Source of the DNA: Hofstenia miamia
Lineage: Eukaryota; Xenacoelomorpha; Acoela
Direction of reading: 5' to 3'
DNA length: 64,000 nucleotides
NCBI GenBank assembly: GCA_004352715.1
Contig: SCFE01000076.1
Location: forward strand, 1-64,000
Part shown: one piece after another, positions 36,606-48,339 of the stretch
Position numbering within the stretch: position 1 is the stretch's first letter
How the letters are laid out: every line of letters starts with the position of its first letter
The notes under the pieces: model-generated
Databases searched by the model: none
Seen by the model: the letters and a program-made list of their open reading frames with translations, nothing else
Told to the model about the DNA's origin: nothing
Program-made: the position numbers and the translations under genes

Positions 36606-37240
36606 TCTCCTTTGCACTAATGCATCTGCCCATTTTATAATTGTTTCAGCTTCTTAGCTGCTCCAACTGAATGTTGTGAACTCAGGTTGTTTAGTCATTT
36701 TCAGTACTGCTTCTTTCTTTGTTGTTATGATGTTTGCATATCTCAGAAACTTTGCTTCCTTTATGTCCTCTGATATAGGTGTTATTAGTCCTAACTCATT
36801 CATCTTTTCTAAGAATTTTTCATAGAATTTCCTGTATAGGTGTAGTCCTTTCAACCCTATCATTAACGTCATTTGGGCGTCCACTCTACTTGTGTGCACA
36901 GCTCTTATGGGGAGTGTAGTTTCTGGATAGAGAACTTTTCTCATACTTCTTAAATTTACCATGTCCTTGTAAAAGAAATGGATGTTTCCTTAACTTCTTC
37001 TTTGGTTCTTTCATTAGGATCATTCTTATTCATTCTTACTATTGTTACAATCTCCACCCACTTTGATATGTTGTAGTACCTATATTGCTTATTCCAGATA
37101 TTGAGCCAAACTATATTGTTTACTCCTGAGAATAGTATTACTGCCTTTGTTGTTTGTTTTTTGATTTCTTCTAATAACTGTTTTAATTGTTCATCTATTG
37201 GAAGTCCTTTGATATATAGATCATATGGAGTTATTGCTCC

Positions 37241-37242
<2 letters not shown>

Positions 37243-37272
<30 letters not shown>
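37243..37272. repeat. (TA)n microsatellite inside a coding relic
   Basis: In copy 1 the matching place reads GTATATGTTGAAGGAG. Here the short TATAT has expanded to about 14 TA units. Confidence 0.85.
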
Positions 37273-37274
<2 letters not shown>

Positions 37275-39659
37275 TTTCTCAATTGTCATTTCTGACCATT
37301 ATTTCCTTAGACTTCTTGTATTCTTCTTTTTCAACAATTATTTTTGCCTTTTCTCTCATATGCATGTACAATTTCTATTCATGCATGTAAGTTTTCTTTT
37401 CTTTGAATACACTCAATCATGGCTGTCTCATCAGGATCAAATTGTTTCTGGTGGTGAACACTTAAGTATCATCATTTCAACTTGTCTCTATATTTCTCTA
37501 TATGTTGTGCTTGTTGTCAGCACAGTTGCCATGCCTATCATTGTCAGGTAATTCATTTTGCTCTCTTGTAGCTTTTCTGATAAGTGTTGTCTTTTCAATT
37601 TCATGGTTACACTCTCTTTTATCTCTAGTCTAGATGTGATGCAATTGACATCCACTGCCAATTGATTGTATGGCTTTAATAAGTCTTCCAATTCTGTTTT
37701 CAAAAATGCCTTGGTGAACATGAATTTCACTGTGGCTACCATTTGCTCTTCTCTAACTTGTTGGTAGTGTCTTTCTCATATTCCCTCTTGCATTCTTTAG
37801 ATAATTTTATCTTAACCAGGCATTTTGTTATCATCAGTGTCTATCAATTCCATTGTACTTGCTGGGCTTGTTCCTCCCCATTTTTTAATTTTGAGCCTAT
37901 CCATTCTCTCCTGTGTTTTGGGCATAGGATTCATTGTTGATGTTAGCAGCTCTTCTTCTAGTTGCATTTCTCTTTTCATTTTGGTCATCTTTTGACATAA
38001 TTCAATGGATTCTTTTATTCCACCTTTCCTCATCATTTCCATGCTTTTTATTATCTTTGTAAATGTGCATCTTGGGCTCTCCTTTTCATATTTTCTCATT
38101 TGCTCTGTTATTATTTGCTGTAAATTTTTTTCTTTAATCATTTGGATTATATCTGTGGTGCTTACTATTTTCCTCTTTATGATGTTTCTCATCATTATCC
38201 ATGGTTGTCTTTGTAGTTGTTTCAATTGCTTTTTTGACATTGCAACCCACATATATTTTTTCATCAGTTCATCAAAAATTGATATCTCATTTTGCCAGAT
38301 TCCTGTTTAGTTTGTTGTTTCCACTAATGAAATGTTTCCCATTGGACTCTGGTTGATGATTATTCTGATTATTAGTCTCTCTATCAATTGCATTGGTTTC
38401 TGTGCAATTCAATTTTCTCAACATGTTATTTTGACAGCCAGTTTTTTGTACTGGTATTTATGGGCAATAAAGCAATCTCACTCTTCTTTACTTTTGTTAG
38501 TTTGTTTCCTACTTTTCTTGAAATCAGCAATTTTAGTTTTTCATCTTCTATTGTAAAAATTGCCAGTATCCATGCAGTTGTTCTAAATCAGATTTCTTGT
38601 GTATTCTTTTCCCCAAAAACTAAACTTTTGACATCTTTTTTTGTGCATTAAATTCAACACCTGGTTTATCTCAGATAGTACTGCTTCAATTGTTTTGTGG
38701 TATTTTCTTGACTGTGCCTCTATTATTATTCTTCTGTTGTCTTCTTTTGCAATTTCATGGTTTTCCATACATTCTCTATTTGTTTCAGATGCTATTGTCA
38801 CTGAGTTGGGCTGCATTTTATGAATAATGTGTTTGCCTTTTCTACCCCTTCTTCATCCAATGACAATTCAATCATTTTTATCTGCCTGTAGAGGTCTATC
38901 ACTATACATGGGTCTACCATGATCCTGTATACTTGTGCCCAGTACTCCAATTGTAAGTCAAATATAATCCATTCAGTTATCATTGTTTCCATTGGTTTTT
39001 TTTCTTATATGAATACATTTTGTACTTGTAAGCACATTTCATATATGAAATCTGGTATCTCTTTGATTGTGCTTTTAATGACAATTACCATTTGTACTGT
39101 ACCTTTGACATTCTTAGTGTTTGAACTATTTGGTTTTCTAAATTTTTGTTGAACTCTTTCTCTTTTAATATATGAATGATTGTTAAATTTTCCTTATCAA
39201 CATTAATCTTATCTGTGTATGCCATTATGTTTTGCAATGTTGACAGTGTAAACTCTACGTCAAGTGTGATGTTGTGATGTGCACCTTGCTTCACATGTAT
39301 GGTCTCTCCAGGGTCTCATTCATGTTTTGTGGATGACTTATTATCACATTCACCATTGGTCTCTTCTCCACATCTGGCACTATTTGTAAATTCGTGTCTT
39401 CAGTTTTCACTATCTTCCTTATATGTGATTTTGTTTCCAGTGATAGCTTTTCAAAAGAATTATGTCTCATTTTTGTTGTGCCCATGAAATATGGGTGTAG
39501 AGTTTTGCTGTTCATTTTTGACATAAGTTTTTCTCCTGCTTTGGATCTTATAGTTCATTCTGAGATTGTTTCTGAGGAGGTGTGTAGCTGAGTAATCTGT
39601 AATGGTATTCTTGTACTGGTGCTCAGTTCAAAGTCCACCTGCTCTGAACTTGTGCTAAT

Positions 39660-40090
39660 TGCTTCTACTTGGTCACCCTTGAATTGGTTCCCATTTATTC
39701 ACTCTGTTAGCACTTGACCAGCTGTGGGCTCCACAGTACCATTAGTCTTGAATTGCTTTTGTATCACTAGGGTCTTCCCCACTTACACCTTCCCCTGGAA
39801 CTATGACTGTTCAGCTGCCTTTGAATTGGTGTTGTGGACTTCCAGATGAAAAGTTGTGCTGCTGCTGTGCACTAGGCGTCTGCTTACCCTTGAATTGGTC
39901 ATGCAGACTAGTAGTGGGACACTTTGTGTCAGTTTGTCCCAGTGCACTTGAATTGGTGTTTTGGACAACTAGGACACCCTCTCACTCTGCATCTCTTATT
40001 CATCAGTTCTTTTTTATCATCCCCTTCACCCTTGAATCAACATTTGGTTTGAGACTTCCCTTTCACTATCCTTATTCAATTGGTTGTTGT
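39660..40090 (-). repeat. Degenerate ~70-bp tandem periodicity (ACCAATTCAAGGGT core)
   Basis: On the minus strand, CCAATTCAA recurs near 39684, 39757, 39827, 39897, 39957 and 40080, spaced 60-73 bases over most of the run. It falls in the N-terminal part of the exonuclease-like relic, where stops such as AAGGGTGA are frequent. Confidence 0.55.
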
Positions 40091-40145
40091 GTGCTCCTCT
40101 GCTCTTAACTCCCTGCATATTCTCTTCCTCCATGGTTGGTGCATT

Positions 40146-40350
40146 ATTCTTTTTGATGTTCCTAAAGATATTTATAATTAAGCAAACCAGGTAATAAAGT
40201 AAAATAAGATATCCAAAGAATATACTTCAACAATTATTTTCACATTTAGTACCTGTTGATTTTAAATTTAAAATTAACTAGACAGTTCTGCCTAGTTGGC
40301 TAAAAATAATGAGAAGTGATTTCACCCTCAGTGTTTTGTCAAATCAGTTA
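40146..40350 (-). repeat. Terminal-repeat start module, inverted copy
   Basis: On the minus strand this reads CTGAGGGTGAAATC, TTTTTAGCCAACTAGG, TGTCTAGTTAATTT, CAACAGGTACTAAA and GTTGAAGTATA. The order is the same as at the beginnings of units A and B. It sits directly upstream of the relic's ATG. With 40570-40670 it forms an inverted repeat around a ~230-bp loop. Confidence 0.7.
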
Positions 40351-40519
40351 ATCTTAATAAGCACAATTCATCATTTAAGTTGCTTCATAATTTACCAAAT
40401 TAGCTGCTAAAGAGAAAAGAAGTCAGTCAAAGAAAATAAAAAGAAAACAAAACTGATTAGAAATTTATTTAACAATTTAATTTGTTATATTTTGCAACTA
40501 AGATTTATCAAATACCAAT

Positions 40520-41510
40520 ATAAAAAATTAGTACTTGTTGAAGACACTAATTTGGCAAAACAAAGAGCTCAAAATAACTTATCATTATTTTTAGCCAACT
40601 AGGTGCAAGTGTCTAGTTAATTTGAAAATGTATCCAATTGAATAATTTAAAAATTTAAATCGACAGGTACTTTGTTTTGAAATTAACTATAAATAGAATA
40701 AGAACATTGGAAAGATTGTTGAAGTAAATGCTTTGGAATTCTTATCTTTAGATTTTCACGGATTGATTAGTTAAAGTCAATGTCAAGCTAAACGGTTCAT
40801 GTTGAGTAGTGGTCAGAATCCCATGATCACGAAACCGCACATATGTTAGGTATATGAATAGGAGTTTTTTGAATGCCCATTTTGCTGAGTTCGATTACCT
40901 TTGTACATGTAAGTCCTCATAACCAATTCGCAATAAGTCTAGTAAGCCAAATTAGTAACTATAAAGTGACTGATAACAAGACCATTTTATTTTTTTATGA
41001 TTATTATATGTAGGATAGGAAGCTGCTACTTGTTTAATTAATTATTTTAAAGCCAATAGTTTTCGGTAATGGCTCTTTGTATATTAGTTAATTAAGCAGC
41101 TAGTGACAAGCCCGGTTGCAATTGATTATCTCACTTTACAAGATGAGTTTAAGTCGAGTTGTGCTGAGCCTTTAATAAGCACCGCATTAAGCTAGGGTAC
41201 ACATAAGGAGAGCAATTGAGCTGAGTGCTGGATACACTTCAATGGAAACGGATTGCTGGAATTGTTGCTGACTTTGGAGAACAGCTTCGGGCGGATGCCC
41301 AACTGTTGGAGACACTGCGAAGCTACTTCACCAAAACAGTGATGGTTAAATTGTCTGTTAATAATAGTTATTAGGAATAGTTACCAATAAAGCGAAGCAG
41401 TAAGAAACTGTTAGATCCCTACCCCCTAGTTCACCACACAATCAAATACAGAGATTTGAATAAATGGATGTCAAGCCTGGTAAGAGATGCTACATTGTGC
41501 TCATTAAAAT
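40520..41510 (+). repeat. Terminal-repeat unit A (~1 kb)
   Basis: It starts near the TTTTTAGCCAACTAGG block (40588-40603). It then passes GTCAAGCTAAACGGTTCATG, ATCCCATG, GTCTAGTAAGCC, GGGCGGATGCCCAAC and GTTAGATCCCTACC, and ends GGTAAGAGATGCTACA. It is followed head-to-tail by unit B. On the minus strand its edge reads TGTAGCATCTC, like a retroelement LTR start, but the inverted modules nearby argue equally for a long-TIR element. Confidence 0.7.
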
Positions 41511-41529
41511 TTGTAAAATTGAAATACTA

Positions 41530-42580
41530 AATTGTAAAAGCAAAGTGCTTGCCGATTAACCAATTTGACAAATCGACTGAGGGCGAAATCCCTTCTCGTT
41601 ATTTTTAGCCAACTAGGCAGAAATGTCTAGTTAATTTAAATTTCCAATCAACAGGTGCTAAATTTGATTAGATTATAAATAGTATTATAACATTGGAATA
41701 ACTGTTGAAGTATAATCTTCGGATATCTTATTTTCTTTACTATCTTTTTTGCTTAATTATTAACAATGTCAAGCTAAATGGTTCATGTTGATTAGTGGTC
41801 AGAATCCCATGTTGGGAACGATTCTAGGTTCTTTGCACCTGATTCACAAAATGCACTTAGGTTAGGTGTACGACTAGGAGTTTTTGATTGCCCATTTAGC
41901 TGACTACTGATTGTATTTGAACATGGATTAAATAACAACCTCAATAAATGGCTAGGTAGCCAAACATAGGTTATTTATTAATTCTTTTTCTAGATCCAAA
42001 TTGTTGACTATAATGTAACTGATAGTGAGACCGTTTGTTATATTAGTTATATTACATGTAGGTTAGAAATCTGCAAATTATTTACTTAGTAACTTGAATG
42101 CCAATAGTTTTTGATAATGGCAAATTTAGTAGTTAATTATTAACGAAACCGCTAGTACCAAGTCAGATTGTGCAGACTTGTAATAGTCTATGTGTTAAAT
42201 TAAAAAACAACAAACATTTTACAAAAGAGTATAAGTTAAATTGTGTCTATTCATTAGTAAGCACTGTTATAGGTAGGCACACATAATTAACTTCATTGAG
42301 TTGAGTGTTTGAAACATTTCGAAGAACTAGGATTGCTGAATCTGTTGCTGACCAGGAAAGCGGCGTCGGGCGGATGCCCAACCATTTGGAGTACTGCAGA
42401 ACACGTCACCTAAGTAGTGATTATTAATGCATTGATTAATTACAGTTAACGAAGACATATGAGTAAAGTGCTAAGTAGACAGAAACCGTTAGATCCCTGC
42501 TTGCCGGATTACAATGGAATTATAGAATCAGATTTAAATAAATGAACATTGGGCCTGGTAGGAGATGCTACACAATTATT
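41530..42580 (+). repeat. Terminal-repeat unit B (~1 kb), tandem with A
   Basis: Same module order as unit A: CTGAGGGCGAAATCCC, TTTTTAGCCAACTAGG (41602-41617), GTCAAGCTAAATGGTTCATG, CTAGATCCAAATTGT, GGGCGGATGCCCAACC, GTTAGATCCCTGC and GGTAGGAGATGCTACA. Divergence from A is high, so the tandem is old or was formed by independent insertion. Confidence 0.7.
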
Positions 42581-42589
42581 CTCATATTT

Positions 42590-44040
42590 TGCTTCAATAA
42601 ATTGACATAGTTTTGAAGAATTCCTGCAAGAATAGCATGCGGTTTTTATCTAAGTAGTCAATTATATTGGTACAGGTCGGGTGGTAGAGGCAACCACTTT
42701 GAACTGTTGCTTGCGTCTTGAGGCATTCTTGATGATTTTTATCGTCTCTGTTAGGAAGCTGTCTGATTTAGCACATTTGCAAGGCAAATTTTATGTTACA
42801 TATTGGCAGAAGTGGTCTTGGGATATTTCCCTTAACTTTATAATGTAGGTGGGACGATCTGATAGTAATAAGAATTTAAACCAATCACATTGGATATCTC
42901 CCTGGTAAAGTTTTACAAAGAACGAAATAAAAACCTGTATTAGGATGATTACTAAAAGTATAAAATTTATATTTAGTACGAATTCCCATTTTATAGTCTA
43001 TTTGTTTACACTTACACAAAAATATAAGCAATTCATAAACTTTTCTGCTGGTGCTGGCTGCTTTAATTTTTACTTAATATTTCTCTAAGACAGTTGCACT
43101 TTTGACATCACAAATTATGCAACAATTCCTTCACAAAAAATATTGTTATTAATTGGAAGAGTTTCATCATTGAACATTTTGTGTTTTCAAAGAAGCCTAA
43201 GGAAATTTTCATATCATTACAAAACTGAGATACATTAAATCAAGCCAAAGAAGAATAATTTTTTCAAAAAGCTAAATCCAAGACATAATGAAAACCTAAA
43301 ATCAAAATGATTATATGACTAAGTTTTAATTTTATTGTTTTTCTCCAATTATAGCATGTTACGTTTCATTTGTTAATTTATCAACTTTGACATTATGTTT
43401 CATTTGTACATTATAAACCCCTTACAAACATTTGGTATCCTTGAAGGTACTTCATAAAAACCCTAGTTTTGGGTCTAGCCACTCTGCATTAACTCTTATT
43501 TTTCCATATTCATATTAGACTTTCAGACAATTAAAAATGTTCACTATTTCCATTAATTCATCATCAATTAACAAATTTCTTTTTTATAACAAACTTAATT
43601 TGCAACTGCCTAATCTTGAAGACATAGTGCTTTTGAAAATTTTTGATACTGCTTGCACAGTATAGCTATCAATGGCTGCAAATTTATTGTGACAATTTGA
43701 CGCCTTTTCTATAGCATAAAACAATGTTTGTATTGGAGTGAATTTAATTGTAATATGTCTTCAACTGAATCTATGCATAAGTGGTAACATAGAAGTTCTT
43801 TATTACAAAATTAACATAAATCTGTAAATTAAAAGCAAAACTTTCCCAGGGAATCAAATTTGTTCAGATGTTTGTCATGAGGAATTTTCCGCTCTTTTAT
43901 CAAATCTAAATCAGTTTTATAACTGAAGTAGGAAAACAGTTATAAGCATAAAACCTATAAGTAAATATATTACCTGAATTGTAACCACAAAATTGATATA
44001 TTAGCTTGATTGCTAACCGTTTGTAAGCTAATATTTTATA
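42590..44040. other. Non-coding stretch
   Basis: No exon, TIR or tandem repeat was recognised. Confidence 0.4.
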
Positions 44041-44289
44041 TTAATATAAAATTTCAATGATAGACTTTTTGTGCAAACTTATGTTTAATTATGACATAGG
44101 ATAAGATAAAGCATAGTTATACTGCGCAGTTAATATAAAATTTCAATGATAGACTTTTTGTGCAAACTTATGTTTGTATCCTAAACTCTCATTAGTACCT
44201 TCTGACGAAATGAGTAAGACTGCTGAGGAAACGACGAACTTGATTCTGACATCGGTAAGCTGAAATTATTGCAACCTCCATAGGCGCAG

Positions 44290-44705
44290 GTAGAGATTAG
44301 TCCGGTGCGGTAATACCGCGGAATACCGCGGTATACCACGGTAGTGATTTACACGTTTGCGTAGGTTAGCGGTAGAATTAAAACAAATTGCATTGGCATA
44401 AAAGCTGTACAGATAGCGTGTTTTGTTTTATAATTTAAGATCTGTAAGTATTTCTCAAAAAACTGTTTCTGAAGCAAATTTTATAGATTTCATATCCAAA
44501 ATATTTATATAAATTTTTGCAGATTTCAAGGAAAAGTGGATACTACTTTATTAAAATGAGATGAATTGACAAAATAACTAAAAAATTGTCTTTTATCTTT
44601 CTTACGGATGATCCATAACCTTAAAAACAATTCTGAAATATTAATGTTTTCCTATGAAGTTAAAAATCGACTGCGTTGCGGCATACCGTTGTAAAATTTC
44701 ATTCA
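44290..44705. mobile_element. MITE with CCGCGGTA-type end, copy 2 (reverse of 19043-19499, one end missing)
   Basis: It begins TAGAGATTAGTCCGGTGCGG with repeated ATACCGCGG. It shares the AGCGTGTTTTG, CAATTCTGAAATATTAATG and GCGGCATACCGTTGTAA blocks with the first copy in inverse orientation, and stops short of the other terminus. Confidence 0.55.
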
Positions 44706-45380
44706 TTGCAAAAATGCTATTAAATGCATGCAGCTCATAGGATGTCATTTTTGGCACTATTCCACACTGTTATCAAATCGACTTTTCGCACGATCCTGTG
44801 TCAGAAAATTCAATTTTGCACACTTGAATAACGTATATAATTAAAATAGATCGACAGCTTGTGAAGACAGAAAAAATTCATTTTCATTCTAATGAAAACT
44901 ATAAATAGTTAACAGTAGTAACAATATGTGCATGAGAAATAATGCATTTCCTAAATGTTAAATATAATCACTGTGAAAAGATTAGTTTAGTGTAAATGAT
45001 CGGTAAAACAGAAGAGTCTTCTCTATTTCGTAGTGTTATCCATTTTGAATATCTTTATTAGTTTGTGCATTCTTAACATTTTAATATTTTTTCAAGAACT
45101 ATAGCAGATTTTAAAACAACTGCAGAATAGAATAGAGTTTTATTGTCATATATAGTTCCACTTTGATATGCGTTGAATTGACTCACACATCAAACATTCA
45201 CCTTAGAATTTGCAATGAATAATAATATTGCAATCGAGGGCAGCGTTGGCAAAAATTTATTGTCTCAACTAATCAATCCACTCTAATCTGTAAACTTTGT
45301 TAAAGTACACGCCTTTCGTGGTCATTTCTATTTTTCTGTGATTTTCTAGGCTCAAACATGATGCATTTAATACATAAATA

Positions 45381-45384
<4 letters not shown>

Positions 45385-45417
<33 letters not shown>
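45385..45417. repeat. (TA)n microsatellite
   Basis: Pure TA tract. Confidence 0.9.
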
Positions 45418-45419
<2 letters not shown>

Positions 45420-45929
45420 GCTGCATTTAATTATGACATAGGATAAGATAAAGCATAGTTATACTGCGCAGTGGCTCTAAGTGAGGGAGTACATAAAATG
45501 ATTATTTGGAATCTAATGATATCTAGTTTACCCCTAAATGATAATATTTTTAGACAAATAACCCAGCTTAACATTCGTTTCTGATATAAATATCTCCAAA
45601 TATACATAATGTTGCAAACAATTACAATAAACATGTAAAAATTTAACACAATTGTCGCTTGAGATCGCAAACCAATATCATGATAATTCAGGCAGTTCCT
45701 GCTATGTGAAGACTTCACACACCCTTATCAAAATGGAATGCTGCTTTTTGTTTCTTATGTTTTTTATAATGTTCAAATGGTTAAAATGGGGCTTGTTTAG
45801 ACTTCATTAGAATTATTTCTAAAATATTCAACCAATTATTCAAGCAATTGGTTTTGCTTGAGTTTGATTGAAAAGAATAATTGTTAGTGATTGATTGCTT
45901 CCCTACCAACTTGTCAATATTTATGACGC

Positions 45930-48150
45930 TACATAATAATAATTATAATAATAATAATAATTTTATAAATAAAAATAATAAAAATAAAAATGTATTGGAC
46001 CACAAGAGTTCAATGCAAATAAAGTTAAAATAAATTTATCCATTGCAAAATTAGAGAAGCTAGTGACAGGAGGAGTTGGGACACAATGGGAAGAAATCGC
46101 ATTTATATTGAAAGCCAAGTTGAGATACAGAAGAAAGAAGAAATGTGAAGAGTTGATTTTTAAAAATTCAAGAGTTAGACCAAAGATCAATTCCTAGATT
46201 TGAGATAATATAGTTAGCAAAAGGGATTATACGATAGAAATAATTATGAGAACAAGTATTTTTTTAAATTCGAGGAAAATGAAGAAACAAGACATTAGAG
46301 GAAGAACGAGAATTATATGCTGCAGGATTGGAGAACTTAAGGATATCGGAAAAATCGAAGAAATATATGTAAAGAAGCAGTTTGTGAAGAAAAGTAAGAT
46401 TTAGAAACTTGAGTTACAGGGAAATTTGCAAAAGTATAGCCTAAAGAAGAAGCTTTAGGTAAGCTTGGTTAGAAGAGAAGGTCCAGCAAAGCCCGCGATG
46501 CAAGAGCCTGTCAAGTTTAATAGAACAAGAGGAATTTAGATACCAGCATTGGGAATTATAGAAAAGAGTGAAGATACAACATGATTCAAATAGAATTAAT
46601 TTGGAAAGAGAACTAAGTGAACTCGGTAGTGATAACGTAAGGAAATGGAGAGAAGAGAACTTCTAACTTTTTAGTGAAACATTTTTTTGATTAGGAAAGT
46701 GAAAAGGAAATTATTACCACGAGATACAGGACATTATGGTTAAAAGGAATTGGAGCAGCATTTAGATAGAAAACAGGAGGTTTTAGAGGAACTTAAAAGA
46801 AGAGCTTCCGTTTTGGAGATATTGAATGGCCGCCCATTAGTAGATGGCCAAAGTTCAGCCTGAACAATGCTAGATAGAGAGAGAAAGAGGGAGAGAGAGA
46901 GATAGAGAGAAAGAGAGAGAGATATGTTTATTTTAAAAGTACAGTTTACAGAAATGCTAAATTCAAATAAACTGAAGGATAACTGCATGATGAGTCATTT
47001 ATTGTGATATCTTATTGAAAATGGAGTGAATTGATTTGCTCATTGACTAGTGCGTGTTATGGGACATATCAAATGTCCTGGATACTGTTTTGATGCTTTT
47101 TGAAGTAACTCGTAAATGGTGACAATTGATCAAATTGAATGGAATGAGACTTCAGAGAGAAAAGCATCTCAAAGATTTTATGTGGAGGAAAAGAATTAAG
47201 AATGATTTCAGATAGGTTTAAAAATTCTGAATTTGAAGAATGTGAATTATTGGAAAAACTTTTGAGAGAAAAACAGGCAAAAGTATTCGCTAAAAAGGTT
47301 ATAAATCGTTTTGGGTGAATGAGCTACTTTGCCATTAAATTCAAGGGTAGAGGAAAGTGATTTACCTTTAGAAAAAAATTTGATCAGTTGTGCTAAACAT
47401 TGAGAAAAATTTTAGAGGAAATGACTGAAGAGAGAAAACTATCGAGTTCAATTGAGTCGGATAATTCAGATGACATATGTGGGAGGCAATTATGTAAGTA
47501 TGAACCTGAGTTTGTTGTGAATATACACACAATGAGAAGAGTAAAAGAAAAATAGATTTTAACAACGAGAATGTTCATGAGAGATAAGGGTGTAAATAGA
47601 TTGAAGTAAATCATAAGTGGGAAAACAGATAAAGATAAAGAAATATTAATGAATTGATGAAATGATTGAAAAAGTTATAATCATCTAGTGAATAAAAAAA
47701 TAGTTTGGGGTTGACTACCAGAGGTACAGCATGGAGAGGGGATGTCAATGAAGAAAATTGTGATCAGTAGAGAACGAGGAAACATTAATATAGGCGACAG
47801 ATACATCAGAGAAGTTGGAATCCAGAGTATTACCGGGTGTGTAAGTTGGGAATGTTAAAAACTGATAGAGATTGAGATTAGAGAAAAATTCAATGATTTG
47901 TAATGCATATGGATCAGAGGAAAATATGGTATTTCAATTAGAATTTGGAAGTTTAAAATCACCAGTGATAAATATTGATGAATTAGAAATTCCGTGGCTG
48001 GAAATGAATGAAAGACATCAAGAATGGAACCAATAGTCATTGAGAGAGCAAAGATGTTTGCTCAGAGAAGGAGGGTTGTACAAGCAAATGATAAGAAAGC
48101 TAGAAGTGATGGATGAAACAATATTTAGACAACAAAATTCCCATGTGGGA
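45930..48150 (-). pseudogene. Degenerate non-LTR retrotransposon (LINE)
   Basis: On the minus strand, an endonuclease relic includes FPTYTPGNTLD (47853-47820) and a conserved DH in SFSTDHNFLH (near 47760), characteristic of AP-endonuclease LINEs. A reverse-transcriptase C-terminal relic (NISKTEALLLSSSKTS) lies at 46830-46775. A post-RT region with YNSRSSSNVLFLHFPRI lies near 46300. The 3' end is an AT-only tail of ATT/TTTTA repeats (45990-45935). The order EN, RT, tail is correct. Many stops and frameshifts occur, and the catalytic YADD box was not found. The clade cannot be fixed by eye; Jockey/CR1-like is plausible. Confidence 0.65.
46871..46922. repeat. (GA)n purine microsatellite
   Basis: An AGAGAGAG tract with GATAGA interruptions inside the LINE relic. 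Confidence 0.85.
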
Positions 48151-48232
48151 GCAAGATGACTAATTTAAACCACAGGTAGAATTTAAGGCTATTAAAATGT
48201 CTCCATGAGATTGAGAGGGGCAATCAAATCTA

Positions 48233-48339
48233 CCCTAGTTTGAAAACTTGGATAATCTTGGAAAGTTCTTAAATAAATCTTGAATCTTGGATTTCTTGCA
48301 AAGATCTTCCAAGTTTCTTAAAAGAACTTAATAAAATAT
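48233..48339 (-). repeat. Solo terminus of the foldback-like element
   Basis: Reverse complement of about 34970-35072 (CTAGTTTGAAAACTTGGATA then AAGATCTTCCAAGTTTCTTA). It is fused directly to duplicated segment B, so the whole 32.06-34.97 kb interior is absent in this copy. Confidence 0.75.

Larger units (their letters stand above)
36654..40133 (-). pseudogene. Repeat-family protein with DEDDh exonuclease-like domain, copy 2
   Basis: Read from ATG at 40131-40133 (MEEENMQG), this is a long coding relic broken by stops and frameshifts. Sections, in order, are a ~70-nt periodic N-terminal region, blocks near 39.5, 39.2 and 38.9 kb, then RKYEKESPRCTF..IIKS at 38.0-38.1 kb, homologous to copy 1. 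The exonuclease domain follows: LAVDVNCI near 37645 (Glu to Asn relative to copy 1), GAITPYDLY near 37215, FSGVNNIVWLN near 37120 (Asp to Asn) and HTSRVDA near 36885. Two of five catalytic residues are therefore gone. A (TA)n tract (37243-37272) has grown inside the domain just before GAITPY. Terminal-repeat modules flank the copy on both sides. The element class is unknown. Confidence 0.6.
44045..45472. repeat. 1.3-kb interval bounded by ~43-bp direct repeats
   Basis: A block with GACATAGGATAAGATAAAGC and ATACTGCGCAG occurs at 44086-44130 and again at 45427-45472. A second ~43-bp block (TATAAAATTTCAATGATAGA...) is duplicated at 44045-44090 and 44132-44176. The repeats alternate, as after an unequal exchange or patchy duplication. 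Confidence 0.7.

Noticed and set aside
39255-39280. DVEF string near 39.26 kb as the Exo I motif of copy 2
   Set aside because: It lies about 1.6 kb upstream of the conserved LAVDVN/LAVDVE site, far too distant from Exo II for one domain; the site shared with copy 1 fits better.
36654-40133. Viral origin (nidovirus-like or DNA-virus exonuclease) for the DEDDh protein
   Set aside because: No polymerase, capsid or other viral gene was seen next to either copy; the motif set alone does not separate viral from cellular exonucleases.
40520-42580. Calling units A and B retroviral-type LTRs outright
   Set aside because: TGTAGCATC edges and TATAAATAG-like boxes fit an LTR, but an inverted start module beside the coding relic and the lack of gag/pol motifs make this unsafe.
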